Source: Jiangella mangrovi (GTDB lineage: Bacteria; Actinomycetota; Actinomycetes; Jiangellales; Jiangellaceae). Taken from it: a stretch of DNA of 64,000 bases. This document shows, in pieces, positions 1-7,742 of this stretch (its first letter is position 1; the number at the start of each line of letters is the position of its first letter). Below the pieces are notes generated by a model. It did no database searches, was not told where the DNA came from, and saw nothing but the letters and a program-made list of their open reading frames with translations. The translations under genes were made by a program, and so were the position numbers. The stretch is from assembly GCF_014204975.1 (NCBI RefSeq), contig NZ_JACHMM010000001.1:6324037-6388036 (forward strand), written 5' to 3'.

Positions 1-2
1 AC

Positions 3-551
3 CCGACCGGCGCGGCCGCGGCTGCCGCCGTCCTCACCGACGAGCCCGGGTTCGAGGGCGGCAGCTACGTCATCGTGCAGAAGTACCTGCACGACATGGA
101 CGCCTGGAACGCGCTGCCGACCGAGGAGCAGGAGCGGGTCATCGGCCGGCGCAAGCTCTCCGACGTCGAGCTGTCCGAGGCCGAGCAGCCGGCGAACTCG
201 CACGTCGCGCTCACGTCGATCACCGACGACGACGGCGAGGAGCTCGAGATCCTGCGCGACAACATGCCGTTCGGTCGGCCGGGCTCCGGCGAGTTCGGCA
301 CCTACTTCATCGGCTACGCCGCCGACCCCGCCGTCACCGAGCTCATGCTCGAGCACATGTTCGTCGGCGACCCGCCCGGCAACCACGACCGGATCCTCGA
401 CTTCTCGCTCGCGGTGACCGGCGGGCTGTTCTTCGCTCCGTCGGGCGACTTCCTGGAGTCGCTCGCGGATCCGCCGTCGTCCTCCGGTGCGGGCGGGCCG
501 GGTACTGGCAGTCTGAACATCGGCAGTCTCAAGAGGGGTAGCGCCTCATGA
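3..551 (+). CDS. Dyp-type heme peroxidase, C-terminal part (encapsulin cargo)
   Basis: This is the last ~182 residues of a heme-dependent dye-decolourising peroxidase; the 5' part, which should carry the distal GxxDG motif, lies before the window. Visible family marks are the proximal-heme histidine in NSHVALT, the arginine of ILRDNMPFG, GTYFIGYA, and the tail GGLFFAPSGDFL. After a Gly/Ser/Pro-rich linker the protein ends in GTGSLNIGSLKRGSAS. This closely resembles the cargo-loading peptide (SLGIGSLK type) that docks peroxidases inside encapsulin shells. The stop overlaps the start of the encapsulin gene as ATGA, so the two are probably co-translated. Function is inferred from family motifs; the partial state is due to the window edge. 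Confidence 0.93.
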   Translation, partial: PTGAAAAAAVLTDEPGFEGGSYVIVQKYLHDMDAWNALPTEEQERVIGRRKLSDVELSEAEQPANSHVALTSITDDDGEELEILRDNMPFGRPGSGEFGTYFIGYAADPAVTELMLEHMFVGDPPGNHDRILDFSLAVTGGLFFAPSGDFLESLADPPSSSGAGGPGTGSLNIGSLKRGSAS

Positions 552-1381
552 ACAACCTGCACCGCGAACTCGCACCCATCTCGGCGGCCGCCTGGGCCGA
601 CATCGAGGCCGAGGCGCGCCGCACCTTCGTCCAGTACGTGGCGTGCCGCCGCGTCGTCGACGTCATCGGCCCCGGCGACGACGTCGTGCACGGCGTGGGC
701 ACCGGTCACCTCCGCCGGCTCGACGGTCCCGGCGACGGCGTCCTGGCGCGCGCACGCGAGGTGCAGCCGATCGTCGAGTTCCGGGTCCCCTTCACGGTCG
801 ACCGCCAGGCCGTCGACGACGTCGAGCGCGGCGCCAAGGACGCCGACTGGCAACCGGTCAAGGACGCCGCGCAGCAGATCGCGTTCGTCGAGGACCGCGC
901 CATCGTGAACGGGTTCACGGCGGCCGGCATGGGCGGGCTCCTGGCGGGCACGACGAACGCCCCGATCACCGTGCCGGCCGACATCCGCGAGCTCGACAAC
1001 GCCGTCGCCCAGGCCGTCACCACCCTGCGGCTCGCCGGCGTCGGCGGCCCGTACAGCCTGCTGCTGTCGGCCGACCTCTACACGGCTCTCGAGGAGACCA
1101 CCGACCACGGCTACCCCATCCGCGAGCACGTCGCCCGCGTCCTGCACGACGGCGAGATCATCTGGGCGCCGGCCATCTCGGGGGCGCTCCTGCTGTCGTC
1201 ACGGGGCGGCGACTACGAGCTGCACCTCGCGCAGGACCTCTCGATCGGGTACCTCTCGCACGACGCCGACACCGTGCAGCTCTACTTCGAGGAGTCCTTC
1301 ACCTTCCTCCTCCAGACCGGCGAAGCCGGCGTCTCCCTTCGCGCGACTGGGCAGGCGCCGCCTGTCGTCGGTCCCGCCTAA
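548..1381 (+). CDS. Family 1 encapsulin nanocompartment shell protein
   Basis: This 277-residue protein has the HK97-type encapsulin (linocin M18-like) pattern: the N-terminal LHRELAPISAAAWADIEAEA helix, RRVVDVIGP, VEFRVPF, LLLSADLYTAL in the P-domain, and the C-terminal DLSIGYLSHD and LYFEESFTF strands. Its length fits the small T=1 (60-subunit) shells. It follows a Dyp peroxidase carrying a loading peptide and overlaps it by ATGA, the classical encapsulin cargo pair used against oxidative stress. No cytoplasmic targeting or membrane segment is seen. Shell size is inferred from length only. Confidence 0.95.
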   Translation: MNNLHRELAPISAAAWADIEAEARRTFVQYVACRRVVDVIGPGDDVVHGVGTGHLRRLDGPGDGVLARAREVQPIVEFRVPFTVDRQAVDDVERGAKDADWQPVKDAAQQIAFVEDRAIVNGFTAAGMGGLLAGTTNAPITVPADIRELDNAVAQAVTTLRLAGVGGPYSLLLSADLYTALEETTDHGYPIREHVARVLHDGEIIWAPAISGALLLSSRGGDYELHLAQDLSIGYLSHDADTVQLYFEESFTFLLQTGEAGVSLRATGQAPPVVGPA

Positions 1382-1390
1382 CTGTTCTTC

Positions 1391-1531
1391 ATGACGGGCC
1401 AGGGAGAGGAACTACTGCGCGCTGCGCTCGCACTGCCGCGCGGCGATCGCGCCGATGTCGCCGCTCAGCTGCTGGCCAGCCGTCTGGCTCGGGCCCTGAC
1501 CGAAGATCGTCCAGGATTGGTGGCGCTATGA
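1391..1531 (+). CDS. Small antitoxin-like ORF, possibly a remnant
   Basis: A 46-codon frame starts with ATG 10 bases after the encapsulin stop and reads MTGQGEELLRAALALPRGDR in its first 20 residues. The pattern LLxAALALPxxDRAxxAxxLLAS resembles the N-terminal helix pair of the addiction-module antitoxin family (Unstab_antitox). No toxin (RelE/ParE type) follows, and the end of the frame runs into a hairpin. No clear ribosome binding site is visible. It may be a decayed antitoxin gene or a chance frame. Confidence 0.35.
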   Translation: MTGQGEELLRAALALPRGDRADVAAQLLASRLARALTEDRPGLVAL

Positions 1532-1552
1532 CACCACCAATCCTGGATGATC
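1505..1552. repeat. 19-bp inverted repeat (hairpin a) after encapsulin operon
   Basis: The arms 1505-1523 and 1534-1552 are complementary over 19 bp with one mismatch, around the 10-base loop CGCTATGACA. There is no T-run after either arm, so it is not a classical intrinsic terminator. It could still end or stabilise the peroxidase/encapsulin transcript. The loop and the inner arm GGATTGGTG link it to other hairpins in this window (see 22196 and 39176). Confidence 0.75.
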
Positions 1553-1648
1553 ATCAGCCGGCCCAGGAACCGGCCGAGAATCCCTGGATTTCGGACAGTA
1601 CGGTGGTGGGTACTCGGCATCAGAAGCGGCTTGGGTCAAGGTCGGAGC

Positions 1649-3193
1649 ATGGATCACTCTCACCACCACACGCACGGCTCTGCGCACCCGCCCGCGACGC
1701 CGTTCCCCACCGATCCGGCCGGGCTGCCCGAGGCGGCCCCGCCTGCGATCATCGAGCCCGGCGACGGCGACACCGTCGCGCTCGCGGTGGGGCCGGTGGC
1801 GAAGCGGATCGGCGACACGACGGTGCGGATGCTCGCGTACAACGGCTCGGTTCCCGGCCCGACGCTGGTGGTGCGGCAGGGCACGGAGCTGAGCGTCGAC
1901 GTCAGCAACCACGGCGACCTCGAGACCACCGTGCACTGGCACGGCCTGCGGCTGGACAACAGCAGCGACGGCGTCCCGCACGACACGCAGGCGCCCATCG
2001 AGGTCGGCGGCGAGTTCGGCTACCGGCTGCGCTTCCCCGACCCCGGCCTGTACTGGTACCACCCGCACATCCGCGAGGACTACACCCAGGAGCTCGGCCT
2101 CTACGGCACCATCCTCGTCCGCCCTGCCGACGACGGCTACTGGCCGCGCGCGCATCGCGACGTCGTCCTGACGCTGGACGACCTGCTGCTCGAGGACGGC
2201 CGCATCGCCCCGTTCAGCCCCACCGAGACCACCCACGCCGCGATGGGCCGCTTCGGCAACGTCTACCTGACCAACGGTGAGCCGGCGCCGTCGTCGCTCA
2301 GCGCCGTCGCCGGCGAGGTCGTGCGGTTCTGGCTCGTCGACACCGCCAACACGCGCGTGTTCAACGTGCGCATCCCCGGCGCACGGCTGAAGCTGGTCGG
2401 CGGCGACTCCGGCCGGCTCGAGCGCGACGAGTTCGTCGACGAGGTGCTGATCGCGCCGTCCGAGCGGGCCGTCGTCGACGTGCTGTTCCCGGCGGCCGGC
2501 GAGTACGCGATCGAGCACCACACCCCCGTCGGCACCCACCGGTTGTCGACGGTGACGGTGTCAGCTGCGGTCCCGCCGGCACCCGACCTGGCGGCCGAGT
2601 TCGACGCCTTGGGCGGCGACCCGGACCTGGCCGTCGAACGCGCCGGCCTCGACGCCTGGCTCGCGACCGAGCCGCATGAGGTCCTCTCCCTGGTCGCCGA
2701 GATGCGCATGGACCACGGCGACCACGACATGCATCACGGCCACGACATGAGCCACGACATGGGCCACGGCGACATGGGCCACGGCGAAGCCACGGCCGGC
2801 GGCATCGAGTGGGAGGACGAGATGGCGGAGATGAACCGCGTCTCCACGCCGGCCACCATGCTCTGGAGCTTCGTCGACCCGGCGACGGGCGGGCCGCCGG
2901 ACTGGCGGTTCACCGTCGGCGACCGGGTCAAGATCCGCCTGGTCAACGGGCTGGACTCGGACCACCCGATGCATCACCCGTTCCACCTGCACGGCGCCGG
3001 CCGGTTCCTCGTCCTCGCTCGCGACGGCGTCACCGAGGCGAACCTGGTCTGGAAGGACACCATCCTCATCCGCACCGGCCAGACGGTCGACATCCTGTTC
3101 GACGTGACGAATCCGGGCCGCTGGATGGCGCACTGCCACATCGCCGAGCACATGGAGAGCGGCATGATGTTCGGCTTCACGGTCGACGCCTGA
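1649..3193 (+). CDS. Multicopper oxidase with Met/His-rich insert
   Basis: This 514-residue three-cupredoxin oxidase probably oxidises Cu(I) or phenolic/metal substrates with O2. All copper-binding motifs are present: HWHG (residues ~93-96), WYHPH (~136), HPMHHPFHLHG (~442) and HCHIAEHM near the C-terminus. A Met/His-rich insert at about residues 352-378 (repeated HDM and HGDM units) resembles the copper-binding insert of CueO-type cuprous oxidases, and the N-terminus is also His-rich (MDHSHHHTHG). The ATG at 1649 was chosen over the longer frame from 1547 because it has AAGG upstream and because the extension runs through a hairpin. No signal peptide is seen, which is unusual for this family. 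The true start or an unrecognised export route should be kept in mind. Confidence 0.9.
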   Translation: MDHSHHHTHGSAHPPATPFPTDPAGLPEAAPPAIIEPGDGDTVALAVGPVAKRIGDTTVRMLAYNGSVPGPTLVVRQGTELSVDVSNHGDLETTVHWHGLRLDNSSDGVPHDTQAPIEVGGEFGYRLRFPDPGLYWYHPHIREDYTQELGLYGTILVRPADDGYWPRAHRDVVLTLDDLLLEDGRIAPFSPTETTHAAMGRFGNVYLTNGEPAPSSLSAVAGEVVRFWLVDTANTRVFNVRIPGARLKLVGGDSGRLERDEFVDEVLIAPSERAVVDVLFPAAGEYAIEHHTPVGTHRLSTVTVSAAVPPAPDLAAEFDALGGDPDLAVERAGLDAWLATEPHEVLSLVAEMRMDHGDHDMHHGHDMSHDMGHGDMGHGEATAGGIEWEDEMAEMNRVSTPATMLWSFVDPATGGPPDWRFTVGDRVKIRLVNGLDSDHPMHHPFHLHGAGRFLVLARDGVTEANLVWKDTILIRTGQTVDILFDVTNPGRWMAHCHIAEHMESGMMFGFTVDA

Positions 3194-3255
3194 CCGGCGA
3201 TCCGTGCATTGACCGCGCCCGAGCGCGGAGATTAGCGTTCCCGAGAGCCGAACTT

Positions 3256-3268
3256 TGAAACGATTCGA
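3256..3268. promoter_or_regulatory. Possible LacI/cre-like operator before SDR gene
   Basis: TGAAACGATTCGA lies 12 bases before the GTG start of the SDR gene. It is near-palindromic around a central CG, as LacI-family operators are, but the right half is imperfect. It may also mark regulation by the same LacI regulator as the operon at 10.2 kb, whose operators are however different in sequence. Confidence 0.3.
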
Positions 3269-3280
3269 AGGAGCGTCATC

Positions 3281-4018
3281 GTGGAGTACGCGGGCCAGAC
3301 CGTCGCCGTCGTCGGGGCGGCCAGTGGGATCGGCCGGGCGGCCGCCGTCGAGCTGGCCGGCCGGGGCGCCCGCGTGATCTGCCTGGACCTGAACGCCGAC
3401 GGCGCGAAGGAGGTCGCCGCCGGGCTCCCGCATGACGCCGTCGCCGTCCACCTCGACGTGACCAGCCAGGACTCCGTCCGCGCCGCCTTCGCGAACCCCG
3501 TCCTCGGCAACGACCTGCACGCGCTCGTCAACTGCGCCGGCACCACGGGCCGCACCGGCCACCCCACCCACGAGGTCGACGTCGACGACTTCGACCTGGT
3601 CTACCGGGTGAACCTGCGCGGCGCGCTACTGCTCTCGCAGGCGGTCCTGCCGGGCATGGTCGAGCGCGGCTACGGGCGCGTCCTGCACGTCGCGTCCATC
3701 GCGGGCAAGGAGGGCAACGCCGGCATGGCCGCCTACTCCGCGACGAAGGCGGGACTGATCGGCCTGGTCAAGTCGATGGGCAAGGAGTACGCGACCAGCG
3801 GCGTCACCGTCAACGCGCTCGCGCCGGCCGTCATCCAGACCCCCATGGTCGAGGCCATGCCGGAGCAGCAGGTCCGCTACATGACGGAGAAGATCCCCAT
3901 GGCCCGCCTCGGCCGGCTCGACGAGGCGGCCCGGATGATCGCCTGGATCGCCTCGGCGGACTGCAGCTTCACCACCGGCTTCACCTTCGACCTCACCGGC
4001 GGGCGCGCCGTCTACTGA
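3281..4018 (+). CDS. Short-chain dehydrogenase/reductase (SDR)
   Basis: This is a 245-residue classical SDR, an NAD(P)-dependent oxidoreductase of an alcohol/ketone pair. Seen are the cofactor motif GAASGIG (residues ~12-18), NCAG, the catalytic serine in VASIAG and YSATK with the catalytic Tyr and Lys. D in CLDLN after beta-2 suggests NAD(H) preference. It starts with GTG behind GAAGGAG. It stands alone between a multicopper oxidase and a convergent HxlR regulator, so the substrate cannot be read from context; it may belong to the catabolic region that follows. Confidence 0.9.
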   Translation: MEYAGQTVAVVGAASGIGRAAAVELAGRGARVICLDLNADGAKEVAAGLPHDAVAVHLDVTSQDSVRAAFANPVLGNDLHALVNCAGTTGRTGHPTHEVDVDDFDLVYRVNLRGALLLSQAVLPGMVERGYGRVLHVASIAGKEGNAGMAAYSATKAGLIGLVKSMGKEYATSGVTVNALAPAVIQTPMVEAMPEQQVRYMTEKIPMARLGRLDEAARMIAWIASADCSFTTGFTFDLTGGRAVY

Positions 4019-4024
4019 TCGGCG

Positions 4025-4540
4025 TCAGCCCGCGGCCCCGCCCGACGCGGCCTTCGCCTCGATCTCGGCCACGGCCGCACCCATCTGCTCCAGCAACGAC
4101 GGCGCCGCCGGGTCGCGCCGCGGCTCCCCCAGGTGGATCGAGCGGAGCTCGGCCATGAACTCCTCCCACAACGGCCGGCCGCCGGCCGCTAGCAGTTCGG
4201 CCCGGATCCGCAGCCGCGGCGTCGTCTCGCGGTGCCGCACGCCCCACGCGCCCAGCTCGGCGAAGACGGGGACCAGCTCGATGGCGGCCTCGGTGAGCCG
4301 GTAGGCGGCCCGCTGTCCCCGGCCGGCGGCGTCGCGGGTGAGCAGGCCGGCCTCGACCAGCCGCTTGAGCCGGTCGGCGAGGATGTTGGAGGCGATGCGC
4401 TCTTCGGAGCCGGCCAGCAGCTCGCGGAAGTACAGGCGGGTGCCGAACATGATGTCGCGCAGCACCAGGAGCGTCCACCGGTCGCCGAACGCCTCGACGG
4501 CCAGGTTGATGGGACACCCTGACCGGGCGGGCTCGCGCAT
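4025..4540 (-). CDS. HxlR-family winged-helix transcriptional regulator
   Basis: This 171-residue protein has the HxlR pattern: CPINLAVEAFGDRWTLLVLRD, the cysteine near the N-terminus, FRELLAGSEERIASNILADR and the wing LVEAGLLTRD. A ~60-residue tail follows the usual ~110-residue HxlR domain. HxlR proteins commonly sense thiol or electrophile stress or aldehydes through the N-terminal Cys. It converges on the SDR gene (6-bp gap) and lies directly downstream of the importer operon ending at 4586. The regulated gene is unknown. Confidence 0.85.
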   Translation of the reverse strand: MREPARSGCPINLAVEAFGDRWTLLVLRDIMFGTRLYFRELLAGSEERIASNILADRLKRLVEAGLLTRDAAGRGQRAAYRLTEAAIELVPVFAELGAWGVRHRETTPRLRIRAELLAAGGRPLWEEFMAELRSIHLGEPRRDPAAPSLLEQMGAAVAEIEAKAASGGAAG

Positions 4541-4570
4541 GCCCCTCCTCCGCCGACGCCTACTGCTTGC

Positions 4571-4576
4571 ATTTTA
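4571..4576 (-). promoter_or_regulatory. Candidate -10 box for the HxlR gene
   Basis: Read on the minus strand, TAAAAT sits about 31 bases before the HxlR start, in the only AT-rich patch between it and the end of the binding-protein gene. No convincing -35 is visible, so this is a weak call. Confidence 0.25.
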
Positions 4577-4585
4577 CTACCGGCA

Positions 4586-5893
4586 TCAGCGCACCACCGC
4601 GTCGAACCGCTCCGCCGCCTTGGCCAGCACGGACCGCACGCCGACCCCGTCGTCGAGCAGCACCTCCTGAAGCGCCTCGGCGAGGATCTCGTTGAGCTGC
4701 GTGTCGTCGACCGGCGACGTGACCAGCTGGCCGTCGGTCTCCATGTAGTCCAGCCACCATCGCATGATCGCGGCCTCGTCGCGCTGGAAGTACGGCAGCT
4801 CGAGGGTGGACCGCCGGGTCGGCAGGCCGAAGGCGACCTCGGCCCAGATCTCCTGCATCGCGGGGTCGGTGCGGTGCTTGATGAGCTCCCAGGCGCCCTC
4901 GACGTCGGGTGAGCCCTGCGGGATCGCGATCGCCCAGCCGGTGATGCTGCACGGCGAGGGCCGGTCGGCGGCGGGACCGGGGATGACGGCGACCTCGACG
5001 TTCTCGGCGCCGAGGCTCTCGACGATGCGGGCGTAGCGGTGCGAGCCCTCGATGATCATGCCGGTGCGCCCGGCGATGAACGCGTCGATCTGCTCCGAGT
5101 ACGCCATGGTGGCGGCGTCGCGCGGCATGATCTCGTGCTCGTACGCCAGGGACCGCAGGAACTCGAACGTCTCGACGCCGGCGTCCTCGTGGAACGCGGC
5201 CCGGCCGTCGTCGTCGAGGATGCGGCCGCCGCGGCCCAGGATCATCGGCTGGAAGATGTACGCGACGTGCCCGGTCTCGGTCGTCGACCCGAAGGTCAGG
5301 AACCCGCTGACGTCGGGCTGCGCCGCCACGAACGCCTTGCCCACCTCGACGAACTCGTCCCACGTCGTCGGGACCGACATGCCGGCCGCGTCGAGCCAGT
5401 CGCGGCGCAGGAACAGCGCGTTGCCGATGTTCTCGATGAGGAACGCCTCGACACCCTCCTCGCCCTCGAGGCTGACGACGAAGTCGTCGAGCTCGCCGTT
5501 CGTGAAGTCGGCGTCGGCCATCGCCTGCAACGGCTCCAGACTGCCGGCCTCGGCGTGGCGGCGGAAGTTGTAGTAGTTGGTCCGCGAGACCTCCGGCGGG
5601 ATGCCGGCCTGCACGGACGTCAGCAGGTTCGGGTCGATCTCCTGCCATGGGATGACCTGTTCGGACACCGTCAGGCCGGTGCGTTCTTCGAACAGGTCGA
5701 AGATCTGCCGCTCGGCGTGCCCGCGCGGGTCGTCGCCGTTCGGGTCCAGCAGCGTCCAGTACCGCAGCGTCCCCGGCGTCGCCTGAGCGCCGCGCGCGCA
5801 GCCGGCGAGCCCGCCGCCGAGTACCGCGGCGCCCGCGGCACCGGCGGCCAGGCCCAGGAAGTCGCGGCGAGAAAGCCCTCGTGTCGATCGCAT
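4586..5893 (-). CDS. ABC importer substrate-binding lipoprotein (CUT1 type, Tat signal)
   Basis: This 435-residue solute-binding protein (SBP family 1) delivers a carbohydrate-like ligand to the two permeases encoded just upstream. The N-terminus MRSTRGLSRRDFLGL carries a twin-arginine motif, and the hydrophobic stretch ends in the lipobox LAGC, so it is probably a Tat-exported lipoprotein. LRYWTLLDPNGDD, IPWQEIDPNLLTSVQAG and the TTWDEF segment are typical of the family. The start is fixed by GAGGGGAG 5 bases before the ATG. It is the last gene of the minus-strand operon 9140-4586. The ligand is unknown. Confidence 0.92.
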   Translation of the reverse strand: MRSTRGLSRRDFLGLAAGAAGAAVLGGGLAGCARGAQATPGTLRYWTLLDPNGDDPRGHAERQIFDLFEERTGLTVSEQVIPWQEIDPNLLTSVQAGIPPEVSRTNYYNFRRHAEAGSLEPLQAMADADFTNGELDDFVVSLEGEEGVEAFLIENIGNALFLRRDWLDAAGMSVPTTWDEFVEVGKAFVAAQPDVSGFLTFGSTTETGHVAYIFQPMILGRGGRILDDDGRAAFHEDAGVETFEFLRSLAYEHEIMPRDAATMAYSEQIDAFIAGRTGMIIEGSHRYARIVESLGAENVEVAVIPGPAADRPSPCSITGWAIAIPQGSPDVEGAWELIKHRTDPAMQEIWAEVAFGLPTRRSTLELPYFQRDEAAIMRWWLDYMETDGQLVTSPVDDTQLNEILAEALQEVLLDDGVGVRSVLAKAAERFDAVVR

Positions 5894-5904
5894 CGCCACT
5901 CCCC

Positions 5905-6792
5905 TCACTGGCTTCCGAGCGTGCCGGCGGTCAGGCCGGAGATGAACTGGCGCTGCAGGACCAGGAAGAGCATCAGCACCGGCAGCAGCGACACGATGGA
6001 GCCGGCGCTGATGGCGCCCCAGTCGACCCCGTACGTGGCGAGGAACATGTGCAGCCCGACGGGCACCGTGCGCATCGAGTCGGACATGGTCAGCGCCACG
6101 GCGAGGATGAACTCGTTCCACGCGTAGACGAACACGATCAGCGCGGCGGCCGCGACGCCGGGCCGGGCCAGCGGCACCACGACCCGCAGCATCGCCCGGA
6201 ACCGCGAGCAGCCGTCCAGCATGGCCGCCTCGTCCAGGCTCACCGGGATCGACTTGAAGTAGCCGCGCAGCAGCCACACCGACAACGGCGTCATCCACAC
6301 CGAGTACACGAGGATCAGCACGACGTAGGTGTCGATCAGGCCGAGCCGCGACGCCAGGAAGTAGAACGGGACGACGGTGGCGACCTGGCCGACCGCCATC
6401 CCGGCCAGGATGACGAACAGCAGTGCCGTCTGCCCGCGGAACTGGAACCGCGTGGCGCCGTACGCGGCCGGGATCGATACGCCGAGCACCACGACGACCG
6501 TGCCGACGGCGACGATCAGGCTGTTGAGGATCCAGCGCAGGAACTGCCCGTCGAGCACCCGCGCGTAGCTGTCGAACGACACCGGGCTCGGGATCAGCGA
6601 CGGCGGATAGGCCAGAATGTCGTCGGGCGCCTTGAGCGACGTGCTCAGCGCCCACAGCGTGTTGGCCGAGAACACCACCACGCCCAGGATCACCAGCACG
6701 ATCGCGGCGATCCGCCACGCACGCCGCCGCTTCGTCGCGACCGGCCCGGACGGCCGGACCGCGGCCGGGCGCGCCTCCACCGTGGTCGTCAT
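5905..6792 (-). CDS. Carbohydrate ABC transporter permease, MalG-like
   Basis: This 295-residue inner-membrane permease has about six helices and the cytoplasmic EAA loop EAAMLDGCSRFRAML that docks to the ATPase. The opening LWALSTSLKAPDDI and YAWNEFILA segments are typical of MalG-type CUT1 permeases. Its ATG overlaps the stop of the partner permease (ATGA). No ATPase gene is nearby, so it probably uses a shared MsiK-like ATPase, as is common in actinomycetes. Confidence 0.93.
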   Translation of the reverse strand: MTTTVEARPAAVRPSGPVATKRRRAWRIAAIVLVILGVVVFSANTLWALSTSLKAPDDILAYPPSLIPSPVSFDSYARVLDGQFLRWILNSLIVAVGTVVVVLGVSIPAAYGATRFQFRGQTALLFVILAGMAVGQVATVVPFYFLASRLGLIDTYVVLILVYSVWMTPLSVWLLRGYFKSIPVSLDEAAMLDGCSRFRAMLRVVVPLARPGVAAAALIVFVYAWNEFILAVALTMSDSMRTVPVGLHMFLATYGVDWGAISAGSIVSLLPVLMLFLVLQRQFISGLTAGTLGSQ

Positions 6793-7736
6793 GCCTCGCC
6801 TCCCGCCTGACGCCGCAGCGCCCGGAAGTAGAAGATGGCCAGCACGAAGTTGATCAGCAGCATGACCATGGTCAGGGTCGCGGCGGTGTCGACGCTGAAG
6901 TACTCGAACGCCTCGCGGTACAACCGCAGGCCGAGGATCTCCGTCGCGCCGGTCGGGCCGCCGCCGGTCAGGTCGAGCACCAGCACGACCATGTTGAAGT
7001 AGTTGATCGTCAGCACGATCACCGTCACGACGATCACGGGCATGATCGCGGGCACCAGCACGTAGCGCACGCGCTTCCAGTAGCCGGCGCCGTCGACCTC
7101 GGCGGCCTCCTCGGTCTGCTTCGGCACCGCCTGGAGCGCGGCCAGGAACATCAGCATCGGGAACGCCAGCGACCGCCAGACGTTGACCAGCGTCAACGCG
7201 GCCAGCGCGCTGGTCTCCGACGCGAACAGGTTCGGGAAGTCGGGCAGGCCGAGCCGCTCGAACACCGAGGTCAGCGGCCCGTACTGCGGGTTGAGCAGCC
7301 AGCGCCAGGTGATCGCGACGACCACCTCGGACGTGATCCACGGGATGAGGATGAACGTACGCAGCACCCGCTGCCAGCGACCGCCGCCCCGCAGCGCCAG
7401 CGCCAGCCCCAGCCCGATGCCCGCGCAGGCCAGGACGCCTCCGAACACGTAGACGGCCGACGCCAGCAGGTTGGTGAGGAACCGCGGCTCCGTCAGCAGA
7501 TGGGTGTAGTTGCCCAGCCCGACGAACTCGACCGGCTCCCACATGCGCATGCGGAACGCGCTGTAGCGCGCCGCGAAGTACAGCGGGTACGCCGTCACGA
7601 CCAGCACCAGCACGAACGCCGGTGCCATGTAGAGCCAGCCGGTGGAACGACGGCGGCGGGCCCGGCCGGCCCCGCCGGCGGCCGGACGGTTCTGCTCGGC
7701 GGTCGACGGCAGCGTTGGCGTGACCGAGGTCGTCAT
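6789..7736 (-). CDS. Carbohydrate ABC transporter permease, MalF-like
   Basis: This 315-residue membrane protein with about six helices is the MalF-type partner of the next gene. The EAA loop reads EEAAEVDGAGYWKRVRYVLVP. A basic, proline-rich N-terminal tail (residues 1-32) precedes the first helix. It follows the FAD oxidoreductase with a 6-bp gap, so uptake and oxidation of one compound are probably linked. Confidence 0.93.
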   Translation of the reverse strand: MTTSVTPTLPSTAEQNRPAAGGAGRARRRRSTGWLYMAPAFVLVLVVTAYPLYFAARYSAFRMRMWEPVEFVGLGNYTHLLTEPRFLTNLLASAVYVFGGVLACAGIGLGLALALRGGGRWQRVLRTFILIPWITSEVVVAITWRWLLNPQYGPLTSVFERLGLPDFPNLFASETSALAALTLVNVWRSLAFPMLMFLAALQAVPKQTEEAAEVDGAGYWKRVRYVLVPAIMPVIVVTVIVLTINYFNMVVLVLDLTGGGPTGATEILGLRLYREAFEYFSVDTAATLTMVMLLINFVLAIFYFRALRRQAGGEA

Positions 7737-7742
7737 GGCGTC

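Noticed and set aside
643-2280. Long arginine/proline-rich open frames overlapping encapsulin and many other genes
   Set aside because: They are out-of-frame readings of very GC-rich genes: no family motifs, low-complexity composition, and each sits over a well-supported gene.
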